Shown one piece after another: positions 32,942 to 38,474 of a DNA stretch of 38,474 nt. Positions within the stretch are counted from its first letter, which is position 1. Each line of letters opens with the position of its first letter. Both the position numbers and the translations under genes were made by a program. Source of the stretch: Thauera sp. (lineage in GTDB: Bacteria; Pseudomonadota; Gammaproteobacteria; Burkholderiales; Rhodocyclaceae); NCBI GenBank assembly GCA_030603925.1, contig JAUVWV010000004.1, positions 1 to 38,474 on the forward strand, in the 5' to 3' direction. Under the pieces are notes generated by a model that searched no databases, was not told the DNA's origin, and was given only the letters and a program-made list of their open reading frames with translations.

Positions 32942-34303
32942 TCAGGCCTTCTTCACTTCGTTGCGGTCGGCCAGCTTGTGCTCCAGGTAGTGGATGCTGG
33001 TGCCGCCTTCGATGAAGCGCGCGTCGAGCATCAGTTCCTGGTGCAGCGGCACGTTGGTCTTGATGCCTGACACCGCCATTTCGGACAGCGCGATGCGCAT
33101 CCGGCGGATCGCCTGCTCACGCGTGTCGCCGTAGGCGATCAGCTTGCCGATCATCGAATCGTAGTGCGGCGGCACGGTGTAGCCGTTGTACACATGCGAA
33201 TCGACCCGGATGCCGGGGCCGCCGGGGGTGTGCCAGTTGGTGATGCGCCCGGGAGAAGGGGTGAACTTGAACGGATCTTCGGCGTTGATCCGGCATTCGA
33301 TCGAATGGCCGCGGAACTCGATGTCGCGCTGCTTGAACCACAGCTTCTCGCCGGCAGCGATGCGCACCTGGGCCTGGACGATGTCCACGCCGGTGATCAT
33401 CTCGGTGACCGGATGCTCGACCTGCACGCGGGTGTTCATCTCGATGAAGTAGAACTCGCCGTTCTCGTACAGGAACTCGAAGGTGCCCGCGCCGCGGTAG
33501 CCGATCTTGCGGCAGGCCTCCGCGCAGCGTTCGCCGATGCGTGCGATCAGCCGGCGCTCGATGCCGGGTGCCGGCGCCTCCTCGATGACCTTCTGGTGGC
33601 GACGCTGCATCGAGCAGTCGCGCTCGCCCAGGTACACGGCATTGCCGTGCTGGTCTGCGAGCACCTGGATCTCCACGTGGCGCGGATTCTCCAGGTACTT
33701 CTCCATGTACACCACCGGGTTGCCGAAGGCCGCACCGGCTTCCGAGCGCGTGGTGGTCACTGCGTTGAGCAGGGCGGCTTCGGTGTGCACCACGCGCATG
33801 CCGCGCCCGCCGCCACCACCGGCCGCCTTGATGATCACCGGGTAGCCGACCGCGCGGGCGATCTTGACGATCTCCTTCGGGTCGTCCGGCAGTGCGCCTT
33901 CCGAGCCGGGCACGCAAGGGACTCCGGCGGCCTTCATCGCATCCTTTGCGGACACCTTGTCGCCCATCAGGCGGATGGTGTCCGGGCGCGGGCCAATGAA
34001 GACGAAACCGGATTGCTCGACACGCTCGGCGAAGTCGGCGTTCTCCGAGAGGAAGCCGTAGCCGGGGTGGATGGCTTCCGCGTCGGTGACTTCGGCCGCA
34101 GAGATGATCGCCGGCACGTTGAGATAGCTCAGGCCGGAGGGCGCCGGCCCGATGCACACCGACTCGTCGGCCAGCTTCACGTACTTGGCTTCGGTATCGG
34201 CTTCGGAATGCACCGCGACCGTGCGGATGCCGAGTTCGCGGCAGGCGCGCAGCACGCGCAAGGCGATTTCTCCGCGGTTCGCAATCAGGATCTTTTCAAA
34301 CAT
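32942..34303 (-). CDS. accC: Acetyl-CoA carboxylase biotin carboxylase subunit AccC
   Basis: 453 residues. The ATP-dependent carboxylase of BCCP-bound biotin, first half-reaction of fatty-acid synthesis. It starts [20 protein letters not shown], with the ATP-grasp glycine loop [13 protein letters not shown], the metal/biotin region [20 protein letters not shown] and the C-terminal [11 protein letters not shown]. The ATG at 34303 overlaps by 8 nt the end of a 42-codon ORF that repeats the same N-terminal sequence, so translation may be coupled to that ORF. GGAG lies about 9 nt upstream. Part of the accB-accC operon. Confidence 0.97.
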   Translation of the reverse strand: MFEKILIANRGEIALRVLRACRELGIRTVAVHSEADTEAKYVKLADESVCIGPAPSGLSYLNVPAIISAAEVTDAEAIHPGYGFLSENADFAERVEQSGFVFIGPRPDTIRLMGDKVSAKDAMKAAGVPCVPGSEGALPDDPKEIVKIARAVGYPVIIKAAGGGGGRGMRVVHTEAALLNAVTTTRSEAGAAFGNPVVYMEKYLENPRHVEIQVLADQHGNAVYLGERDCSMQRRHQKVIEEAPAPGIERRLIARIGERCAEACRKIGYRGAGTFEFLYENGEFYFIEMNTRVQVEHPVTEMITGVDIVQAQVRIAAGEKLWFKQRDIEFRGHSIECRINAEDPFKFTPSPGRITNWHTPGGPGIRVDSHVYNGYTVPPHYDSMIGKLIAYGDTREQAIRRMRIALSEMAVSGIKTNVPLHQELMLDARFIEGGTSIHYLEHKLADRNEVKKA

Positions 34304-34424
34304 GGGTGGTCTCCGCGGTGAAGCCGCCCTCGTGGCCTGCGGCCACGGTGCAATTTGGCTGCGCCGCAGCGCCGCCAGCCGGCGGCTGGTCACCGCGGTT
34401 CGCGATCAGAATCTCGTCGAACAT
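34296..34424 (-). pseudogene. Relic or leader ORF repeating the accC N-terminus
   Basis: A 42-codon ORF begins [12 protein letters not shown] and then diverges into [12 protein letters not shown]. The first 12 codons match the AccC start ([12 protein letters not shown]): 27 of 32 bases agree and three of the five differences are silent. It starts 7 nt after the accB stop and stops within the accC start (ATGTTTGA). It may be a remnant of a duplicated or displaced accC 5' end, or a coupling leader peptide. No clear Shine-Dalgarno precedes it. The rest encodes no recognisable domain and contains three hairpins. Confidence 0.6.
34331..34389 (-). other. Three consecutive hairpins in the accB-accC spacer
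   Basis: Plus-strand inverted repeats: CGTGGCC-TGC-GGCCACG (34331-34347), GCTGC-GCC-GCAGC (34358-34370) and CCAGCC-GGC-GGCTGG (34375-34389). All have 3-nt loops. The last competes with an alternative pairing GCCGCC-AGCC-GGCGGC (34371-34386). They lie inside the transcript between accB and accC. Confidence 0.55.
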
Positions 34425-34431
34425 GATGCGA

Positions 34432-34884
<453 letters not shown>

Positions 34885-34931
34885 GCTGTTCTCCGGACAG
34901 GACGGCGCCCGATCGGGGCCGTCAGGTATGT

Positions 34932-35429
34932 TTAATGTTGTGCTTCCCGCAGGCGCGAGAGGGCGAACTCGAGGGCGGCCATGTAGCCGTAGGCCCCGAG
35001 GCCGCAGATGACACCGGCGGCGCGATCCGAGAAGTACGAATGCTGGCGGAACGGTTCGCGCGCGTGGATGTTGGACAGGTGCACCTCGACGTAGGGGATG
35101 GACACCGCCGCCAGGGCGTCGCGCAGGGCGACGCTGGTATGGGTGTAGCCCGCCGGGTTGATGACGATGAAGTCGACGCCTTCGGACGCCGCGGCCTGAA
35201 CCCGGTCGATGAGCTGACCTTCGTGATTGCTCTGGAAGGACTCGATCAGTGTGCCTTCGGCGCGTGCGCGCGCTTCCATGGCAGCGTGGATGTCCGCCAG
35301 TGTGGTGCGGCCGTAGATGTCCGGTTCGCGGGTGCCGAGCAGGTTCAGGTTGGGGCCGTGAAGAACCAGGATGCGGGCCGCCGGGGGCGGTGCAGATTGG
35401 GTCTTTTGGCTGCGTTTTGAGCGCGTCAT
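34932..35429 (-). CDS. aroQ: Type II 3-dehydroquinate dehydratase AroQ
   Basis: 165 residues. It dehydrates 3-dehydroquinate in the shikimate pathway. Family motifs: [21 protein letters not shown] (with the catalytic Tyr), [29 protein letters not shown] and [20 protein letters not shown] (catalytic His region). About 18 extra N-terminal residues ([18 protein letters not shown]) precede the core; the true start may be later. aroQ-accB-accC is a common order in proteobacteria. Confidence 0.96.
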   Translation of the reverse strand: MTRSKRSQKTQSAPPPAARILVLHGPNLNLLGTREPDIYGRTTLADIHAAMEARARAEGTLIESFQSNHEGQLIDRVQAAASEGVDFIVINPAGYTHTSVALRDALAAVSIPYVEVHLSNIHAREPFRQHSYFSDRAAGVICGLGAYGYMAALEFALSRLREAQH

Positions 35430-35481
35430 GGCGGCAAGTTTGCCGCAAATCGCTGCATTTTGTCCAGCACGGCGAAAGCGC

Positions 35482-36036
35482 TCAGCCTTGTTGGCGTGGC
35501 AGCAGTGCGCGAATTTTGCCTTCGAGTTCGTCCTCTTTCAAGGTGCCGAGCTTGATATGGGCGATGCGTCCGTCGCGCCCGAAGATCACGGTAAATGGCA
35601 AGGCCTGCGCCGTATTGCCGAATTCGGCCGCCATCTGCAGGGTTTGCGGCGTGCCGATCAGCAGCGGATAGGGAATGTTGTACTGGTCCTGGAAGGCCCG
35701 CACCTTGTCCGCGCTGTCGATCGACAGGCCGACGAACTGCACGGGCTGGTCGGCCATGCGTTCGCTGACCGCGACGAAATCGGGGATTTCCTTGCGGCAG
35801 GGCGGGCACCAGGTGGCCCAGAAATTCACCACCAGCACCTTGCCCTGCCATTGCGCGAAGGGCTGCGGCGTGCCGGCGAGGTCGGGCAGGGCGAGGGCGA
35901 GCAAGGTTGCGCCGGCGTCGGGGCTCACGCCGGCCTGGGCGGCGCCCGGCGCGACGGCGCGGTTGGTGAGATAGCCGGCGGTTGCGGCGACGCACGCGAC
36001 AAGCACGATGAGGGCGAGTTGCAGGGGGCGTTTCAT
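35482..36036 (-). CDS. TlpA-like periplasmic thiol-disulfide oxidoreductase
   Basis: 184 residues. An N-terminal membrane anchor or signal ([17 protein letters not shown]) precedes a thioredoxin-fold domain (about 45-184) with [20 protein letters not shown]; the CPPC redox site and the cis-Pro region [12 protein letters not shown] are intact. Likely a reducing thioredoxin of the TlpA/ResA type facing the periplasm, for cytochrome c maturation or another client. Its start overlaps the upstream gene stop by 4 nt (ATGA). It could serve periplasmic proteins with cysteines, but no specific partner is indicated. Confidence 0.92.
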   Translation of the reverse strand: MKRPLQLALIVLVACVAATAGYLTNRAVAPGAAQAGVSPDAGATLLALALPDLAGTPQPFAQWQGKVLVVNFWATWCPPCRKEIPDFVAVSERMADQPVQFVGLSIDSADKVRAFQDQYNIPYPLLIGTPQTLQMAAEFGNTAQALPFTVIFGRDGRIAHIKLGTLKEDELEGKIRALLPRQQG

Positions 36037-36638
36037 GGGGTGGTTTCCTGGGCCGGGGTTGCGAGCAAGGCCTCGACCTGTTGCAGGCGGGCCCGTTCGT
36101 GGGTCCTGCGACCCACGCGCTCGGCGCCCGAAGGATAGATCGACAGGCGCACCGGCAGCTCATCCCAGTCGAAGGCCAGCACTGTCTCCGGCGGGTTGGG
36201 GCCGGGGTGGCGGGGCTTGCGATGCTCGTAGGCGACATCCTCGTTGAGGAAGAAGATCTCCACTTCCTTCGTGCTCTCCGGGTACAGGTCGATCTCGATC
36301 TCGGCGTAGCGTCCGGCGGTGCCGTCCAGTACGCCGCCGGTCAGGTAGGGGCGGAAGTCTTCCAGCTGGCGCATGATCTCCACCGCGGCCTGGCGCATCT
36401 CGCGCACCCGGTCGTCCTGTTCCTCGTCCTGGTAGAGCGCCTGCCAGGCGCGCAGTTCCGCCTCGATCTCGGCGTTGGTCGGCAGGGTTTCCGTTTCGCT
36501 GGCGCCGAGCTGGCGCGCCGCCTTGCGCTTGGCAAAGCCATAGTCGCCGATTCCGTCTTCGGCCATCATGCGGGCGGCAAGCGCGGCGATCTCCCGACGC
36601 AGGGTGCCGGTACGGGGCGGACTGGCTCGTGTGGGCAT
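36033..36638 (-). CDS. Conserved hypothetical protein next to mpl
   Basis: 201 residues from the ATG at 36638. No signal peptide or membrane helix. The N-terminal part resembles a short nucleotidyltransferase-associated helix region (LRREIAALAARMMAEDGIGD, then GFAKRKAARQLG); this is followed by an acidic helical stretch and a C-terminal basic segment. Homologues in betaproteobacteria are common beside mpl and are sometimes labelled after that neighbour, which is not supported by the sequence: no Mur ligase motif is present. Function unknown. It is divergent from mpl, sharing a symmetric promoter region, and overlaps the tlpA-like gene by 4 nt. Confidence 0.8.
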   Translation of the reverse strand: MPTRASPPRTGTLRREIAALAARMMAEDGIGDYGFAKRKAARQLGASETETLPTNAEIEAELRAWQALYQDEEQDDRVREMRQAAVEIMRQLEDFRPYLTGGVLDGTAGRYAEIEIDLYPESTKEVEIFFLNEDVAYEHRKPRHPGPNPPETVLAFDWDELPVRLSIYPSGAERVGRRTHERARLQQVEALLATPAQETTP

Positions 36639-36664
36639 GGTCGCGGGCGGCTGGGCGCCTTCGG

Positions 36665-36685
36665 GTAGAATGCCGCCCATTCTAC
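36665..36685. promoter_or_regulatory. Symmetric divergent promoter/palindrome with two TAGAAT boxes
   Basis: GTAGAATG-CCGCC-CATTCTAC is a perfect 8-bp-arm palindrome. It places a TAGAAT -10-like box on each strand (36666-36671 plus, 36679-36684 minus). It lies 27 bp from the hypothetical gene start and 53 bp from mpl. -35 matches are weak on both sides. It may be a divergent promoter, an operator, or both. Confidence 0.5.
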
Positions 36686-36738
36686 ACCGGTCGATTGCGG
36701 GCGTTTTTCAATGCTTGCCCGGCGCCTGCGGAGTTCTC

Positions 36739-38103
36739 ATGCACATTCACATTCTCGGCATCTGCGGCACCTTCATGGGTGGCGTGGCGCTGCTCGCGCG
36801 CGCCGCCGGGCATACCGTCACCGGCTGCGACGCCAACGTCTATCCGCCGATGAGTACCCAGCTCGAGGAGCAAGGGATCGGCCTGGTGGAGGGCTACGAT
36901 CCGCGGCAGGTCGATCTTGCGCCCGACATCTTCGTCGTCGGCAATGCGATCTCGCGCGGCAATCCGCTGCTCGAGGAAATCCTCGATCGCGGCTTGCCCT
37001 ACGTCTCGGGGCCGCAGTGGCTGGCCGAGCATGTGCTGGCCGGACGCTGGGTGCTGGCGGTGGCCGGCACGCACGGCAAGACCACGACGACCTCGCTGCT
37101 CGCCTGGATGCTGGAGGATGCGGGTCTGAATCCCGGTTTCCTGATCGGCGGCGTGCCGAAGAACTTCGGTGTTTCCGCGCGGCTCACCGAGTCGCCGTTC
37201 TTCGTGATCGAGGCGGACGAGTACGACACGGCGTTCTGCGACAAGCGCTCGAAGTTCGTGCATTACCGTCCGCGCACTGCGATCCTGAACAATCTCGAGT
37301 TCGATCATGCGGACATCTTCGCCGATCTGGCGGCGATCGAGACGCAGTTTCATCATCTTGTGCGCATCATGCCGCACACTGGACGGATCGTCGCGAATGC
37401 CTCGGAAGGCGCGCTCAAGCGGGTGCTGGAGCGCGGCTGCTGGTCGGAGCTGGAGTGGTTCGACACACCCGATGGCTGGACGGCCGAGGCGGGGGCGAGT
37501 GATGCGGAAGCCGTGTTCGGCCTGGCTGGGCGCGAACTCGGCAGGGCGCAGATGACCCTGGCCGGGCGCCACAACCGCGCCAATGCGCTGGCGGCCATTG
37601 CCGCCGCGCGCCATGTGGGCGTGCCGCCGGAACAGGCGATCGCCAGCCTGGGGCGCTTTGCGGGCATCAAGCGGCGGCTGGAGGTGCGTGGCGAGGTGAG
37701 CGGGGTCACCGTCTACGACGACTTCGCCCATCACCCCACGGCGATCGCCCTCACCGTCGAGGGTCTGCGCCGCCGCCAGCCCGCCGGGCGCATCCTGGCG
37801 GTGCTGGAGCCGCGTTCCAATACCATGAAACTCGGGGTGATGAAGGCGCAGCTGCCGGATAGCCTGGCCTCGGCTGACCGGGTGTTCTGCTTCACCGGCG
37901 GACTGGGCTGGGACGCCGCCGAGGCGCTCGCCCCGCTGGGTGCGCGCGCGAGCTGCCATGCCGAACTGGCGCACCTGGTTGCAGCGGTGGTCGATGCGGC
38001 GCGGCCCGGCGACCACGTGCTGGTGATGAGCAACGGCGGCTTCGGCGGCGTGCATGACAAGCTGCTGGCCGCGCTGGCGCATGAGGGTGGCGTGCGCGGC
38101 TGA
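36739..38103 (+). CDS. mpl: UDP-N-acetylmuramate:L-alanyl-gamma-D-glutamyl-meso-diaminopimelate ligase Mpl
   Basis: 454 residues from the ATG at 36739. It recycles murein tripeptide by joining it to UDP-MurNAc. The N-terminal Rossmann-like HIHILGICGTFMGGVALLAR, the ATP loop VAGTHGKTTTTSLLAW, EADEYDTAFCDKRSKF, LNNLEFDHADIF, GRHNRANALAA and DDFAHHPTAI fit the Mur ligase family; the GTFMGG start and EADEYDTAF are typical of Mpl rather than MurC. Length matches E. coli Mpl (about 457). Confidence 0.96.
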   Translation: MHIHILGICGTFMGGVALLARAAGHTVTGCDANVYPPMSTQLEEQGIGLVEGYDPRQVDLAPDIFVVGNAISRGNPLLEEILDRGLPYVSGPQWLAEHVLAGRWVLAVAGTHGKTTTTSLLAWMLEDAGLNPGFLIGGVPKNFGVSARLTESPFFVIEADEYDTAFCDKRSKFVHYRPRTAILNNLEFDHADIFADLAAIETQFHHLVRIMPHTGRIVANASEGALKRVLERGCWSELEWFDTPDGWTAEAGASDAEAVFGLAGRELGRAQMTLAGRHNRANALAAIAAARHVGVPPEQAIASLGRFAGIKRRLEVRGEVSGVTVYDDFAHHPTAIALTVEGLRRRQPAGRILAVLEPRSNTMKLGVMKAQLPDSLASADRVFCFTGGLGWDAAEALAPLGARASCHAELAHLVAAVVDAARPGDHVLVMSNGGFGGVHDKLLAALAHEGGVRG

Positions 38104-38138
38104 AGAGCGGCGGCTGTCGCGGAACGCGGGCATGGGGA

Positions 38139-38173
38139 CAGAAAACGAAGAGCCCGGGATCTCTCCCGGGCTC
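38139..38173 (-). terminator. Rho-independent terminator after tRNA-Ile
   Basis: On the minus strand GAGCCCGGG-AGAGAT-CCCGGGCTC (38173-38150) is followed by TTCGTTTTC. A 9-bp GC stem plus T-rich tail 10 bp beyond the tRNA 3' end. In the plus direction it could also slow transcription from mpl. Confidence 0.85.
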
Positions 38174-38182
38174 CTGGACTGC

Positions 38183-38259
38183 TGGTGGGCCCTGCGGGAC
38201 TCGAACCCGCAACCAAAGGATTATGAGTCCTCTGCTCTAACCGATTGAGCTAAAGGCCC
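38183..38259 (-). tRNA. tRNA-Ile (anticodon CAT, lysidine type)
   Basis: A 77-nt tRNA with encoded CCA. The acceptor stem GGGCCTT pairs with AGGGCCC region; D-arm AGCTCAATCGGTTAGAGC; anticodon loop CTCATAA; T-arm GGGTTCGAGTCCC. The anticodon is CAT. Acceptor pairs C4-G69 and C5-G68, features of tRNA-Ile2 recognised by TilS, favour isoleucine over elongator methionine. It is a common neighbour of rpoD in betaproteobacteria. Confidence 0.85.
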
Positions 38260-38301
38260 CTGTTGCGCGCCCGCACGGATGGCGGGCGCGGTGAGAGAGC
38301 C

Positions 38302-38474
38302 TCAAGCGTCGCTGTCGAGGAAGCTGCGCAGGCGCTCCGAGCGGCTGGGGTGGCGCAGCTTGCGCAGGGCCTTGGCTTCGATCTGGCGGATGCGCTCGCG
38401 GGTGACGTCGAACTGCTTGCCGACCTCTTCCAGCGTGTGGTCGGTGTTCATCTCGATGCCGAAGCGCATGCGCA
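38302..38474 (-). CDS. rpoD: RNA polymerase sigma factor RpoD (partial, C-terminus)
   Basis: The last 56 residues are visible, starting [18 protein letters not shown] and ending RSFLDSDA. This is sigma region 4.2, the -35-binding helix-turn-helix: [20 protein letters not shown], then [13 protein letters not shown]. Sequence is that of the primary housekeeping sigma factor. The gene continues beyond the window edge. It lies upstream of tRNA-Ile on the same strand, 42 bp from it. Confidence 0.97.
   Translation of the reverse strand, partial: RMRFGIEMNTDHTLEEVGKQFDVTRERIRQIEAKALRKLRHPSRSERLRSFLDSDA

Noticed and set aside
36033-36638. A Mur ligase (as homologues are sometimes labelled)
   Set aside because: No ATP-binding GTxGKT motif or other Mur domain; the label probably comes from the adjacent mpl.
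38183-38259. Elongator tRNA-Met
   Set aside because: The CAT anticodon fits both, but acceptor pairs C4-G69 and C5-G68 favour lysidine-type tRNA-Ile. Certainty needs a tRNA-isotype model.

Overview
The window is GC-rich chromosomal DNA, most likely from a betaproteobacterium of the Rhodocyclales (Thauera/Azoarcus type). This placement rests on gene content and order (accB-accC-prmA-DUF3426, pcm-rhodanese-tolC-waaA, thiD-thiC under a TPP riboswitch, tRNA-Ile next to rpoD) and on protein resemblance judged by eye; no database search was run. No prophage, insertion sequence, CRISPR array or integrase was seen. Both ends cut genes: thiC at the left, rpoD at the right.

Layout. 1-1.9 kb: thiamine operon thiD-thiC (minus) behind a TPP riboswitch, with a REP-like 25-bp inverted repeat between the genes. 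1.9-3.4 kb: a secreted protein fusing a surface-adhesin-E-like domain to a degenerate alpha-carbonic anhydrase. 3.6-4.3 kb: an orphan OmpR-type response regulator. 4.3-14.7 kb: a structured leader, then a two-gene operon of a 1952-residue DUF11/SdrD-like repeat protein and a 1376-residue OmpA-plus-beta-barrel outer-membrane protein. 14.7-21.3 kb: a MocR regulator, then a TetR-adaptor-RND permease operon with a palindromic operator. 21.3-23.6 kb: pcm-like methyltransferase, rhodanese and TolC channel. 23.7-25.9 kb: waaA and apaH, divergent.

25.8-30.3 kb: a probable ornithine-lipid operon (olsB-olsA, minus) divergent from a GT4 glycosyltransferase. The shared 165-bp intergenic region carries 11-bp-phased Pho-box-like half-sites on both strands. 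A PfkB kinase and a glycine-zipper lipoprotein follow. 30.3-36.6 kb: dgkA, then a long minus-strand series read in the order hypothetical protein, tlpA-like, aroQ, accB, accC, prmA, DUF3426. Between accB and accC lies a 42-codon ORF that repeats the start of accC. 36.7-38.5 kb: mpl (plus), tRNA-Ile(CAT) with a terminator, and the end of rpoD.

Best leads for something undescribed: (1) the regulator, DUF11 giant and OmpA-barrel cluster, a candidate adhesion or surface-display system in which eight successive repeats each carry a cysteine pair; (2) the olsBA/glycosyltransferase module with divergent Pho-like boxes, which predicts phosphate-dependent lipid remodelling; (3) the duplicated accC start with three adjacent hairpins; (4) the adhesin-carbonic anhydrase fusion that lacks one zinc ligand.
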